In this document: positions 14,007 through 27,053 of the stretch, piece after piece
Position numbering within the stretch: the stretch's first letter is position 1
How the letters are laid out: every line of letters begins with the position of its first letter
Source of the DNA: Crocodylus rhombifer
Lineage: Eukaryota; Chordata; Crocodylia; Crocodylidae
DNA length: 64,000 bases
Assembly: GCA_038503035.1 (NCBI GenBank)
Contig: JAVSML010021635.1
Span: forward strand, 426,983-490,982
Direction of reading: 5' to 3'
Notes under the pieces: generated by a model
Database searches by the model: none
Told to the model about the DNA's origin: nothing
Seen by the model: the letters and a program-made list of their open reading frames with translations, nothing else
Position numbers and translations under genes: made by a program

Positions 14007-15359
14007 CAGGCATACCTCGTTTTATTGAGCTTCGCTTTATTGCGCTTCACAGATATTGCGTTTTTTACGAATTGAAGGTTTGTGCTCATTTACCATTCCA
14101 AAAATCCTAGGGCCCTTAAGAATTATGCTAAATCTACTCTGCCTGTGCTCTATAAATGGAACAACAAAGCCTGGATGACAGCACATCTGTTTACAACACG
14201 GTTTACTGAATATTTTAAGCCCACTGTTGAGACCTACTGCTCAGAAAAAAATTCCTTTCAAAATATTACTGCTCATTGACAATGCACCTGGTCACCCAAG
14301 AGCTCTGATGGAGATGTACAACGAGATCAATGTTGTTTTCATGCCTGCTAACACAACATCCATTCTGCAGCCCATGGATCAAGGAGTAATTTCTACTTTC
14401 AAGTCTTATTATTTAAGAAATACATTTCGTAAGGCTATAGCTGCCATAGATAGCGATTCCTCTGATGGATCTGGGCAAAGTAAATTTAAAACCTTCTGGA
14501 AAGGATTCACCATTCTAGATGCCGTTAAGATTCATGGGAGGAGGTCAAAATATCAACATTAACAGGAGTTTGGAAGAAGTTGATTCCAACCCTCATGGAT
14601 GACTTTGAGGGGTTCAAGACTTCAGTGGAGGCAGTAACTGCAGATGTGGTGGAAATAGCAAGAGAACTAGAATTAGAAGCGGAGCCTGAAGATGTGACTG
14701 AATTGCTGCAATCTCATGATAAAACTTTAATGGATGAGGAGTTGCTTCTTATGGAAAAGCAAAGAAAGTGGTTTCTTGAGATGGAATCTACTCCTGGTGA
14801 AGATGCTGTGAACATTGTTGAAATGACAACAAAGGATTTAGAATATTACATAAACTTAGTTGATGAAGCAGTGGCAGGGTTTGAGAGGATTGACTCCAAT
14901 TTTGAAAGAAGTTCTACTGTGAGTAAAATGCTATCAAACAGCATCTCATGCTACAGAGAAATCTTTTGTGAAAGGAAGAGTCAATCGATGCAGCAAACTT
15001 CATTGTTGTCTTATTTTAAGAAATTGCCACAGCCACCCCAACCTTCAGCAACCACCACCCTGATCAGTCAGCAGCCATCAACATCGAGGCAAGACCCTCC
15101 ACCAGCAAAAAGATTATGACTCGCTGAAGACTCAGATGATGGTTAGCATTTTTTAGCAATAAAGTATTTTTTAATTAAGGTATGTACATTGTTTTTTTAG
15201 ACATAATGCTATTACACATTTAATAGACTACAGTATAGAGTAAACATAACTTTTATATGCACTGGGAAACCAAAAAATTTGTGTGACTTGCTTTATTGCG
15301 ATATTCGCTCTATTGCGGTGGTCTGGAACCGAACCTGCAATATCTCCGAGGTATGCCTG
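14007..15359 (+). mobile_element. Tigger1-like (pogo/Tc1-mariner) DNA transposon, internally deleted
   Basis: Termini CAGGCATACCTCG and CGAGGTATGCCTG are perfect inverted repeats flanked by TA on both sides. The 1353-bp copy keeps the 5' terminus to about 14076, then jumps at a TG microhomology into the transposase catalytic core. From there it runs to the 3' end with few changes against the eutherian Tigger1 consensus as I remember it (about 2.4 kb in full). About 1 kb coding for the N-terminal helix-turn-helix DNA-binding domain and the first catalytic Asp is missing. It lies antisense to ATG5 in intron 4. Its preservation and its resemblance to a mammalian family are unexpected in a sauropsid genome. 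Confidence 0.93.
14082..15119 (+). pseudogene. Tigger1-like transposase remnant (C-terminal part of DDE domain and tail)
   Basis: The reading begins [14 protein letters not shown]. The second catalytic Asp is in [10 protein letters not shown] (about 14268-14297) and the third in QPMDQGVI (about 14370). A loss of roughly eight bases near 14530 shifts the frame after FTILDAVK. The next frame is open for 179 codons (14580-15119) through [11 protein letters not shown], acidic helices and the C-terminus ending PPPAKRL. A PIP-box-like [10 protein letters not shown] sits at about 14994-15023. It cannot encode an active transposase because the DNA-binding region and the first Asp are missing. Confidence 0.9.
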
Positions 15360-16682
15360 TATAGCGTCTCAATACTTTTAATGAACTCACACAAATGCTA
15401 CAATTTTTAAATTTACCAGAGCTATTTATTAGCCAACTTAAACCTAAAAAACCTAAATAGTCTAGGCTTAAATTATACTCTTAAAACTATCCATTTCTGA
15501 TGAGATACTGCAACACTTTAAACCCTTACAACCTTTCTGGTGAGTACATGTAGGTTTGGTTGATGCCTTTGCTTTAAGATACCTAGAAAATTTATTTTAA
15601 CTACAGAAGCTATTACTTTATGCAATAAAAGCTAGGTTAACAAACATAACTCAACATATTACAGGTTTACAGCAAGCTAGAATTAGAAAGGAGGTCTCAT
15701 TAAAGATACCTCTAGATGTAGTACAAACTGCCCTTTTCTAACACTTCATAATTTTCCCTGTGTTGAAGCCTAGTAGAGTTGTTATCAGTCCAAAGAGGTT
15801 TCTCATCATTGCAAAGCAAGTTTTGAGCAAGTCTGTAGAGCTGTTTGACATATACAGGTTAACACGCACTTTCCCAACTGTCCAAATGCTATGTGTGTAT
15901 GTAGTTCTCAATAAGAAATAATTTGTATTGTAGTTGAAAAACCGCATTTAAAATTCCCTTTTAGAATGAGGTAGTACATACTTTCCAGACAACTTATTAC
16001 ACTGATTCTCATAAGCAGATCAGCTGATATAAACCTAAAAATCTGTTCCTCAGTTTCACTTTCCCTCTCACTTGCAGATTTCGAGGCTGTATACCCCATA
16101 AGGTACTACATCTTTAAAAGCCAACGTAACTGGTAGCTGCTTGTTAAGCATGAATTATAATAATACAGACAACAAAACAACCGATTACCCCCTTTCTCAA
16201 ACCATCTGCAAAGGTGAGTTATAGACACCATTTAGAATCTTAGAATCTCCTGATGTGGTTAATACAGGAACTGATCTAGTATAAGCTACTTTTCTTAGAA
16301 TGCACAATGACTACATCATATATAATCTAAGAAAAGCAAGGGCCTTCAGTATCTTTTGGACATTTTGAACAAAAAGAGCTTGTATTAGCTATATACACTA
16401 TATGAAATTCAATTAAACTGCATACCTCCCAAAATAGTATCAGAATAGATATTCCTACAGTATACCATACTGTCTTCAAAAGGGTTTTTTTTTGTTAAGT
16501 ATAAAGAATTTACCTTACTTTACCAAATAACTAAATGCTTTACATGTTTACTATTTCCTTCCAGAACCAGAAACAATATTGCCTCAGCTCTTCTTTATTC
16601 TTTTATCTGTTGACCATATAATTTATTTTCTAGTAATTGTGTTACTTTTTAATAAAGGTTAACACAAGTAATGTTATGTGGA

Positions 16683-16704
16683 GAAAAAAAAAAAAAAAAA
16701 AAAA
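16683..16704. repeat. Poly(A) run
   Basis: An uninterrupted run of about 22 A residues, not clearly attached to a retroelement. Confidence 0.9.
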
Positions 16705-16828
16705 CTTTGTTCAGTAGGAATAGACAGCCTATCAAATTCTAAAAAAGCTGTATTTATATCAGCTGATAGATTTAGGCTTGGATGCAGTGCTCCAGAATGT
16801 CTGCCAGCTTCCAATAAATCAGCTAACA

Positions 16829-17078
16829 CAGGGATGCGCAGCCTATTAACATTCAGCCTCTGTGTGCGGCACAAAACAGACTTGCGGAGGGATCAGAAAA
16901 TAAAGCAATTGAGTGGGCAGAAAACACAGAGTAGGAAGAAGAAACCAAATTAGCAGTTCAGGCAGCCAGCAGGAAGAGCAACAGCTGATTGGGCAAAGAA
17001 AGGAGATCAGAGTGGCATTTGGGGAGGATGCAGGACTAATTTGTGACCTACCTGTCAAAAAGGTGGACCCCCCCACTG
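16829..17078. mobile_element. 250-bp hAT-like MITE (family shared with 20.3 kb)
   Basis: Starts CAGGGATGCGCAGCC and ends CCCCCACTG. Flanks AGCTAACA and AGCTAGTG share AGCTA. The interior (AGGAAGAAG, GGGCAAAGAAAGG, AGTGGCATTTGGG, AATTTGTG) aligns with 20310-20547. Confidence 0.7.
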
Positions 17079-17603
17079 AGCTAGTGTTTTTGTTACCAAT
17101 GCTTTATAAAAGATTTCAAGAGTTAAATTGTTTGACTACCTCTCAGCTCAATCAGCTGGGGCATTCAAACCAGCTTGACAAAGTAAATATTTCCTATGTC
17201 TGATTTGCATTTCACCCTAAACATACAAAAAAGTCAATCTAGTGAATCATTTCTTTCACTATATTAATCCCTACTTCTGCAACAGAACAAAGACAAATTA
17301 AACCTTTCTATTCAAATGTCAGGAAAAATATTAATATAGCATAGAACTGAAAGTACATCTATATTTGTACTTCAGGTATGGAGGGTGTACTTCAGAGTGT
17401 AACACAAGTTAGGTTCAGTGTTAATTCAGTGTTAACAATTTTCTTCATAATTTTCTTCAGTTAAACATAAGATAACAGTTAAGGTCTGCCTTTTCTTCTA
17501 CTCCATTTCACTGATTTATATTCAACAGGTTATCATCAAACAAAGAGCTTCACTTGACTTAAATTAAATTACAGAGCCATATCCTAAGCCAGAACATCTA
17601 AAT

Positions 17604-17890
17604 CAGTGGTGCTTAAACTTTCTAGACTCAAGACAGACTTGAAAAAATGCCAGATCTTAGTTTTCACTCATTTTTAACTATGGAAAAATAAAAGAGAAAT
17701 TATTCTGATGCAAATAACTTAGACCACAAAAGGGCAAGCTGTTTCTCACACTATAAATTCCTATTTGCAATCTCTGGGTTCACCTTGTCAATCATGTGTA
17801 GGTATTTGCACACCTAATGGAGCTAATATTGTGTTGCATCCTACATCACCCTTAGAAGGATCTCATGGCACCCTGGTTGAGACTCGGCAC
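17604..17890. mobile_element. hAT-like MITE, copy A of a neighbouring pair
   Basis: Starts CAGTGGTGCTTAAAC and ends CCTGGTTGAGACTC. Flanks TCTAAAT (17597-17603) and TCTAGAT (17891-17897) fit a hAT target duplication. It aligns along its length with 18111-18396. Confidence 0.75.
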
Positions 17891-18110
17891 TCTAGATAAC
17901 AAGAGAGTCAAAAGATGGCACCCTTACTATACCTATTTATTGGACAATTATAGCTACCTAAAATGAATGGGGGATTATGGACTTCTTGCACACTGTAAAT
18001 GTGCCTTGGGAACACTTTGGGTAATCAGGTTATAGAATTACAACACTCTGTATCCAAACAACAATCAAGGCAGTCCATATAAAATAAAGGAAATGCATAA
18101 AGCCTTTGAG

Positions 18111-18396
18111 TAGTGGTTCTCAGGCTTTTTAGATTCAATGCACCCCTGGATAGAACCAAGGCAACCCTCAGAAAATGCTAGCTCTTAGAGCTTCCCTGCT
18201 TTTTCACTACAGAAAAATAATAAAGAAATTCTTCTGTTGCAAAGAACTCAGACCACAACAGGGCAGAGTTCTGTCCTATTTGAAATCTCTGGTTTTATCA
18301 TGTGAATCAAGTTTGCATGCCTAACAGAACTAACATAGCACTGAAAGAGTCTCCAGGCACCCCATGGAGCTGCATCACCCTGGTTGAGAATCACTG
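18111..18396. mobile_element. hAT-like MITE, copy B
   Basis: Starts TAGTGGTTCTCAGG and ends CCTGGTTGAGAATCACTG. It shares ACTCAGACCACAA, AGGGCA, AAATCTCTGG and CACCCTGGTTGAGA with copy A about 500 bases away, in the same orientation. It ends 215 bases left of ATG5 exon 4. Confidence 0.75.
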
Positions 18397-18604
18397 ATCA
18401 AGAGACATGGATATATAACCCTGACAGAAAAATCCAGCTGTGGATTTACAAAAGTTTTGAAGTTTCACTGACAACCTCATACTTTCCCCTTTAAAAAAGC
18501 CATGTATACTTCAGAAATTGATGGAAGTTTAATTCTGAAAATGTATTCTGGTTTCAAAATTTCACATAGTTCATGAAGCTGAATTAACTAAAAGCTATAT
18601 TTTA

Positions 18605-18712
<108 letters not shown>

Positions 18713-18926
18713 TCAATGAAAAAAAGGACTTTCAGAGGTGCATACAACAGTAAACGTACTTCCAGTTCACAATTTCAGAAATTTCCAGTTCTGCTTTTAA
18801 TATTCAGTGTCATCTATGCCCACAGCATTGTACAAAAAAAGCAACTGACTTGGCTACGTTAGTAGCACAACTAGAACTGGAACTCAAAGAGTTACTAACC
18901 CCAAACATGTGTTCAATCCTTCAGGT

Positions 18927-19094
18927 CAGCAGGTCCCAAACTATGGTTTTCAATCAAGGTAAGTGTAACACAGCTAGCTGCCAGATCATATCAGACCCTA
19001 TCACCTATGTGTTTTAGATTAAAAATTGGATAAGGGTACATGGGGCTCACAATAAGTTCCAAGTCCACCAGTTCAAAAAGTCTGTGAATCAGTG
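18927..19094. mobile_element. Short hAT-like MITE
   Basis: Left CAGCAGGTCCCAAACTATGG and right AAAAAGTCTGTGAATCAGTG are imperfect inverted termini of the CAGTGGTTCCCAAAC type. No clear target duplication. Confidence 0.5.
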
Positions 19095-19104
19095 CTCTAT
19101 AGAT

Positions 19105-19586
19105 GAAGGGTGTCAAATACGTAGTCTGCAGGCCTAATGCATCTTCTGAAGCTGTGTCATCTGGCCTGCAGGGCTCTTACAGATGGCAGGAATCCAGGGA
19201 CAAGGCCCACTATGGAATACCAAAGTCTGGAGTTCCATTTGATGCAGATTTTGTCGGCAGCAGGGCTACTAATGGCTGCATTTATCCCCATGACTTCTTC
19301 AGCCAACAATGCAGCACGTAAAACAGTCCTGCTACTACCATCCAGAGCTGTCCCTTGGCAGGGGGGTGCAAATTGGGGTGACTGCCTCAGCCCCTCACAC
19401 CACCACTCTGCACTCTAGCTGCTCACCACCACCCCACCTGCTGCCCTCCACAGGCTCATATGCCCCGGGGCCTGCACACCCCTAGGGTTAGCTCCGCCCA
19501 CGTCTGAAGGTGGGTCCAGATCCAGCTTGCAAGGAGATCTATGGTCTGTACCTGAGCCAGGGGACTGGGTAAGTTTGACACCCCTG
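19105..19586. mobile_element. hAT-like element, 482 bp
   Basis: Left AAGGGTGTCAAATA and right AAGTTTGACACCCCTG are inverted termini. The middle is GC-rich with coding-like but meaningless open frames. Confidence 0.75.
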
Positions 19587-20309
19587 TTCTAAACCACACT
19601 GATCCCTGAAAAAACCTCCTTAACCCCACCTGCCTCCTGGCTCACAGCCTGAGCAAATAGTTCGAAACAGACAGCAGAACCAGGGTACTAGGTAGGCTGA
19701 CTATGGCAAGGCCAGTCAACATTTGTTCCACCTATAACCTAATTACTATCAAACTAAATAGAATGGAAAGAAAGGTATATGGAAATCAGGATTCCAGCTT
19801 TATCACCATTACCATCACTTAACACCAGCATAAGTGTTAGGGAGTCTTAGAAGTAATAGTTACTATATCAAAAGGGAAGGTATCCATCAGTTCTTTGTCA
19901 AGTCTACAAGAACATTACATTTAAAACTTTCCTAAATATCGAAGTTACAAAAACTTTTCTACAGACACCCAAAATGATCACCTTGAAAAATTTCACCAAG
20001 AAAAACACTAATCAAAGTGTTTTTGAAAGACAGAGCTTCTTGAAATTGGCACACCACACTCAGGTCTTTTATCATGCCTTTAAAAAAATTGAGAATTAGT
20101 ATTTTTAGAGGTATGAACATTTTGACAAACTGAAATGTCTAAATACCGAAAAAACTTACACATGTACGTCACACTTAAAGCTCTGCAAGTAGCCCCACTG
20201 ATTTTACAGATGGAAGATCAGGCATACTTTTTAAAGCTTGCAAAGACTTAAGCACAAGAGTTAAAGAAGGAGGTAGCACTGTCTGCAGAGAATCAAGAGT
20301 GCTTTAGCA

Positions 20310-20547
20310 CAGAGGTGGCCAGCCTGTGACACAGGCACCTGACAGATCAGGGAGGGAACAGGCAGCACAACAGCAAATAGGACAGGAAGAAGAAAGTAAA
20401 ATAGCATATCCACCAGGGTACACAGGGAAGGAAGCAGAAGCAGAAAAACCAGAGCAGCAGATTAGGCAGGGGAAAGGGATTACAGTGGCACTTGGGAAGG
20501 CTGCAGAGGGAATTTGTGGCATGTGGCAAAAAAGTTGATCCCCACTG
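20310..20547. mobile_element. hAT-like MITE (same family as 16.8 kb)
   Basis: Starts CAGAGGTGGCCAGCC and ends GATCCCCACTG. Flanks CTTTAGCA and TTCTAGCT share the TAGC core. It aligns with 16829-17078; 53311-53490 is a divergent relative. Confidence 0.7.
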
Positions 20548-23500
20548 TTCTAGCTGATCATTTTCCCCCAACAGCTTTAATTTTAATACAAGTAATCTAG
20601 TGCTTTAGCACCCTCTGCTGGCTAATTAGCCCAGAAGCTAGCCAGGAAAGCCTAATAAGTTAAAAAGAAATCTGACAAAGTGTGATTTTTGAATTAGTAT
20701 TTCCTCTGAGTTTAGCTGTAAAAAGTTTCTCAATAGTAACAATGAAACTAAAAGGGAAGGCTCAACAATTGTTTTTTTTTTTCTGGTAGACAAGGAAGAA
20801 AATGGATAAAGAGTAAATCAAGAGACTTTAGAAAAATGTTGCGCATTGTTAATGCACAAGATTTTGCTACTAGCAGTTCAGTAGCTTGTCATCATTGCAT
20901 GTCTCCTATAGGCGAAATTTGCTGATGCACTGAAAGAATTCTCTGACCACTCTGTTCAGATTTCCTTTGAGAGTTAAGCTGCTATTCCATGAACATGTTA
21001 TAAGACTTTTAAAGAGCCATTATCACATATACAAAACTCATATTAGATAAATGTCTTGTCATTCTCCAAAGTGCATTTTCCTCTAGTCTCTTGACTTCAG
21101 CCTATGGAACTCAGCTCATATGCTAAAGAGGAAGAAGTGTTGTTTTGCAACAACTGCTTTTAGCACATGTGGCTGACTACATTGCTTTAAAAGAACACGA
21201 CAAAAGTCACCTTGTTTCCTCCGCAGTACTCCCAAGATCAATGCTGCAGACAGAATCTTCACTAGAGAAATGACTTTCTAGAGAGAAGCCCTACTCCTTG
21301 TTAAAAATAAAATGCTATCACTGGGGAATTACAATCTTCAGAGTTCTGTTTCTCTGATGCAGCATTACTTGGTATGCATCAGCATTCAGTTGTAAACCAG
21401 AAAAGACTGAAAATAATGCCTGTAAGAGATTAATCTGGCTCATTTTCAGGCCTTATGCCTTTTGGAAATCAGAAGCACAAGTGGGATCATGTAGCACCAG
21501 CTACCCTACTTTTTTAATGTATTTACTTCCTATACGATGTTTCTTAAGCAAAAACAAGAAACTGGAAATGGACATACCAACAAAAGTAAGAGGAAAGAGA
21601 AGACATCCTCCAACATCATTATTAAAGAATACCTGATTCAGAGAAAAAAAAAACTTTTCAAATTTTAAGAACAGTGCTTCTAGGGAATTGATGCAACAAC
21701 AGCATTGTTTCTATATCCTGGTTTTGTACAGGAAAATATTAATGAACAAAAAAATGGTATTTAGAGCCTTGAAGTTCAGGTCATTACATGCAGAGAGCTA
21801 AGGACGTAAATGAAATAAGCAAGAAGCAGAGAAGTTTTCTGAAGCACTAAAGATTCCAGGGGAGAAAATCATATAGCAGTCAGATATGAATTGCTTAAGG
21901 GAAAGTTCCTGTTTACAAAATATTGTTCTGAAAAAGCATGGTATGATCTCCAGAATCAGACTGAACTGAGGTTTGAACGAGGGACAGACAGATCTTCTAA
22001 AACTTTCTCCCTAACGGAATGGAGGAAAAAAAACAAAAGGAAAAATAAAGTATTCCAGGAGATCATAAGTCTCTTTAAACTTAACAGAACAATAGCTTGA
22101 TCTGGCAGATCTTTAATCTATACAAAACAAAAGAGCAACTTGACTTGCAGCAACTGTCCATTAGTTGCTACTGAAAGTATAGAAGAGCAAGTACCCGCAA
22201 GATATAAGTGTCCAGCATTTGACTTATATGCATAAGTATGTTCAAGGTGACATAAGGCTAGAAAGAAAAATGAACTGCCACCAGCCTTCCAGTATTTTCT
22301 TGAATGTACACAAAAAAAGTCTGCCTGCAAGAGATGGAAAGTGTTGACCTGTAGTAGGGACACTGTTCTGTTGTTTTCATGCCAGAAGCACTTCTCCATG
22401 ATCATACAAAGAGTTATGAGAATCACCTGAACAACTCTGAAACTGAGGATGAAAGACAATTTAAATGCTCCAGAATCTGCAGAGAAAGTGACAGCTGAGA
22501 GAATGCAGATATTTGTCCTCCCAATTTTAGGTGCACCAAAAGTGAAGGGCAAACAAAAGCACTTTAAAAATTAATAAAAAAGAGCAAATGCTGGCTATCA
22601 GTTAAGATCTAAGATAAACATGCAAACCACAAAAAGTAAAGTATGCAAAAATACTTTCTATTTGTCTCCAGAAAACATCATCTTAACAAGATGGCTGTAG
22701 AGATACCAGATACAGAGCAGATGTCTCCACTTATGGTGTTTCCAGTTCTCATAGTGTTCATAAAATGCATGAAATAAAAAGGAAACAGTATAATTTAATG
22801 AGCAGACTATGGAGAGCCCCATTTTGTGAGATGATGGTAGTTTGTAATTCATCCACACTGTATTTACATTCCAAAAATGTTGAAATACTGAAATTTTCAA
22901 ATAAGAAAACATCCTTTTTGAACAGCTTTTATTATGGGGGAAAGCTGTTGGAAGTTATCAAGAATTAGCTTTCATGTTCCATGAGGGAGGAGCATTCACA
23001 TGGGTAATTATATGGTGAAGCAGCTACTACATTGGAAATGCCCATTCTCATGTACCTAGAATTAGATTAAATAATGCCATTAGATTAAATAAAATTAAGC
23101 TGTATTATTTTACATAATAATAACACTAAATACTTACTGGGTCCTCTGAACACAGGAAACAAGGTTACAATGCAGACGTTTCAAGGATCAGGCCTTTGGT
23201 TAATAGGTGCAAGCATGACTAAGATACCCCAGTTTTACTTGGCTACTGTTTACTGTTCGCTTTACAAAGACATATGTTGAAGCCTAGCCCGTATGTCCTT
23301 GTGGCTGAAAATATCCCAAATTAAATAAGAGCATAATCTAACCAAAGAGTGGCAAAAAAAATATATTTTTTGTTCAAGTCAATCTGTTTTCTGAAACCAG
23401 TTTTGTGAGTCCAATTTCTTTCTTCTCCTGTTACAACATAATGACATGATTACTACAGAGGCTAGAATGTCTTTCATCTATATGCATAAGACTCTGAACT

Positions 23501-24255
23501 TGTTGAAACAAGCACTGTATCTTTCTTTTTATTTGGACAGTATCTTGTTCATTATATTTACTACCCCAACGCTACTATTATTATTCAATTCATGTTAATC
23601 TTGCATTGCCTGTGTGGATAAAATTTATTTCAGGCATATACGATGGTTATTTTTTGTTTCTGTGTTGCTAATAGTTCCAAGCAACATGTTTCTGAGATTC
23701 AACAGCATGCAAGTCGCAAGAAAATACTTGTTAAGCAGCAGTAACAAGCAGAGCAGTGTCCACTAGCTGATTTATAGCTTTCACAGTGGTTGAAGTGGTT
23801 AGCATTTTCCATCTCATTTACAATGCGTAAAAGTATATTTATAGACTTTTACATTTAGTATTTCTGTTCAGTTTCTGTTTAAAAACTGGAGCTGACATCA
23901 ATGAGGTAGCACACACCAAAAGTGCAGAACAGTTATCCCCCAAAGAGATGTTAAAATCTGGATCAATGAACTATACAGTTGGAACAGTACTATTCTAAAT
24001 AAAATGCTGAAAATCTGACTCTTTCCCAGGAAAGACCATTGATTAGTGGCGTTACTTTTCTTAGTTGACACATTAAAGCAATAATTAGGAAGGGGAGGGA
24101 AATACATCCATACTGAGCTGTGTTGAATTTAGCTAACTTGTGTAAGTAATTTATGCTCCTTCAGCAGCTATTGCATACTACCACATAATTATGAATTATG
24201 CCACTGAAACAGGCAATCATACATTAATTTTAAGACTTGAAAGGAGAAAGTCCTA

Positions 24256-25094
24256 GGGTTACCAGACGTCCAGTTTTCCCAGACGTGTCTTCTTTTTGAG
24301 TCCTCAGTTCTCCGTCCAGGTGGGCTTTTCAAATCTTACCAAATGTCCAGCTTTTTGCTGTGCTCCACTAGTCGGAGCAGGAGGAGGGGCAATGCTAGGC
24401 AGAGAGCTGCAGGCAGGTAAGTCTGGGTTGGAGAGCAGGGGCTTGGGATAGGGCTGTAGCAGGACAAGGGGGTAAGGGGGGTGTCTGCTCCTCCAGAGGA
24501 GGAGAGGGGGTAGGAGGACATTTTGAGGCCAGCCAGGAACCCCATGGCCGGGCTGGCAGCATAAAGGCCAGTGGCCCATGCTTGCAGATGCAGAGCGGCC
24601 AGGAGACGCTGGGGAGGGGAGAGGGGGATGGGGGGAGAAGCCATGGCCAAGCCTCCTAGTGAGGCACACCAACCCCAGCCCAGGGCAGGGGGTGCCAAAA
24701 GCCTCTCCTCCTCTTCCCTCCAGCCTGTGCCGGGGCCGGACTCACTCCAAGCCACCACGCTCCCCTCTGGCAGGGTTGGAACCGGGGCAACTGGGAGATG
24801 CGGCAGGGATGCAGAGTGCTGTGGGTTGGGAGTGAGGGGCACCAGCAGGGACAGGGTGGCTGCAGGTCAGTAGTGAAGGGAACCAGCAAAGCCAAGGGTG
24901 GCAGGGTACTGCAGTTTGGAAGTGAGGGGCCCTGGCAGGGCTGGCATCTGTGTGTCAGGAGTGAGGGGCAGCAGCAGGGCTGGGGTGGGCTGTGGCTTGG
25001 GAGTGAGGAGCAACAGAATGGGCAGTGTGCCAACATATCCCTCCCCCCCACGCAACAGGTGTCCTCTTTTTTGAAACTGGAAATATGGTAACCC
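24256..25094. mobile_element. Inverted-repeat DNA transposon with GC-rich tandem interior
   Basis: Left GGGTTACCAGACGTCC and right ATGGTAACCC form inverted termini flanked by TA on both sides. The interior is GC-rich. From about 24820 to 25020 it holds four to five loose copies of a ~50-bp unit (TTGGGAGTGAGGGGC-CAGCAGGG-). No transposase is left. Superfamily is uncertain; the TA flanks point to Tc1/mariner-like, but the termini alone do not decide it. Confidence 0.7.
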
Positions 25095-26138
25095 TACTTA
25101 TTCACAATCAATGACTGGAAATGCTATTGGACAGAAGGGGGGAGGAAGGAAAAGAGAAGCATACATTTTTAAGAACACCTAATGAGATGCTACATAAACA
25201 TGCCCTTCTTTGGGATACCAAGACATGCTCTGTATCACAACCAAAGCCAAAGCAGCATTACCCTCAGAACGTAAACTACTGTGAAAAATCAAATATTTTG
25301 AAAAATGACTGACACAGCCTGACTTTTGCCTTACACACCTCAGAGGTGCAAACGTGATGAAGAATATGAAACAAATCCTTAAACGTTACTCATTTTTCTG
25401 TTTTCTTAAATAATGCTCATTTTTGTCTTCACACTGCTTTCCTAAAGTCACTCGCTTCTGTGAAGTTGGACAAGGACAGAAAATGCACTGAGCTACACCA
25501 TGACAAAAATTAAGAGTACTGTGACAATGCCTACATTGCAAGTGGCAGCACAGTGCAGAGATAAGAAAACTAGCTCAGGTACTGGTAGAACTACAGAAGA
25601 CCGAAGCCTGACAAGCAAATTTACCCTGTTCTTGGTATGGGGAATTAGCCTGCACTGAGCTGTGCTACTCTGACTGGACTGCTGCTTATAATCATCAGAG
25701 GTAGTCAATATAAGGGTAAGCCAGGTACCTCTACATAACAATATAATCTGCAATGAAGTAACTCACATGTGATTTTATTTGTTTCATTAATTCACTGGCC
25801 CATCACCAAGAAAGCAAGCAGTGTTTGTAATTAACTTTGGAGATATTAACAGCTCTTTTCTTAATGGATTAAGAGGCAGTTGTTACACTTTATTTTTTAT
25901 CGGTGAACTTTTAATTAAAATTCTGTAGACTTTAATTCCTAATTTTGATAAATGGTTATGTTGCAATAGATCTCTCCGTTAGAGATACCATGGTACTGAC
26001 ATCGGACCTTAGAAGCAATAAAATGAAGCGATTAGTTTGCAATGCAAATACTGACAGCTTAACTTGACTAATTTTGTTTATATGGCAGTTATGTTTAAAT
26101 ATCACATATGCAACACTTAATGACCCAAAGTAAACTTA

Positions 26139-26288
<150 letters not shown>

Positions 26289-26617
26289 TCAGGTTTCATT
26301 TATATGTAAAGTTCTACAAATTTAATACGAAGTCATAAACAAGTACAGACTTTCACAAATAAAAAGATATATGTTCTTTATTCATTTTAAAATATATATT
26401 GTTTATTTAGCCAGAACTACCAACTAATATAGTCTTAATGGCCAATTAAAGATACAGAATGATGCATTCAAATTTTTGTTTAAAATGCACAACTCAAAGT
26501 CTACCAGCATAAAGAACAGTCTGCAAATAAGTTTTTTTAAAATACAATGCAGCTGGAGGCTGAAGGATGTAATTTACTGAAAGGCAGAAATTACTCAGTG
26601 GTCAGGTCAAAGAATGC

Positions 26618-27053
26618 ATTTCTCATAACTGGACTCTTTTCTTGCAAACAGACACAGAATAAAAATAAAGCCTAACATATGTCATTAAGCATGACACATA
26701 AGTTTCGATGAAACGCTGCCTGAAGTGAAAATTAACTCCCCCTGAATTTTTTTTTTTTACCAGATAAACTTTCAAGAATTAATGTTTTTAATATGACCAT
26801 ATCCAGTTATTTTTAAATGCCTAAAATGTTAACAGTGAACTTGGCATTCTATGCACTTTCCAATTCCTACCCCCTTCCCATTTTCTATGAATATTTCATA
26901 GAAATGTCAATCAGGATTGTTATTTTTCAACCAGCTCTTATAATCTCCCCTCCCCCCCCCCCGAGAAATGAATAACACTTTATAAAGTAAAATGCCTTTT
27001 TGTTACCTATTAAAATAAGACCCCACTTATTTCTCAAATATAAAAAGACACAC
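26618..27053. repeat. Intronic duplication, copy 1 (exon-proximal)
   Basis: From ATTTCTCATAACTGGACTC to AAATATAAAAAGACACAC this stretch aligns base for base with 30709-31116, with small indels and scattered substitutions. By eye the two are about 85-90% identical. It runs into ordinary intron sequence on both sides. It has no transposon termini or coding potential. Confidence 0.9.

Noticed and set aside
24304..25091. Overlapping open frames of 60-168 codons on both strands
   Set aside because: They fall inside the inverted-repeat element at 24.3-25.1 kb and reflect GC-rich tandem units.
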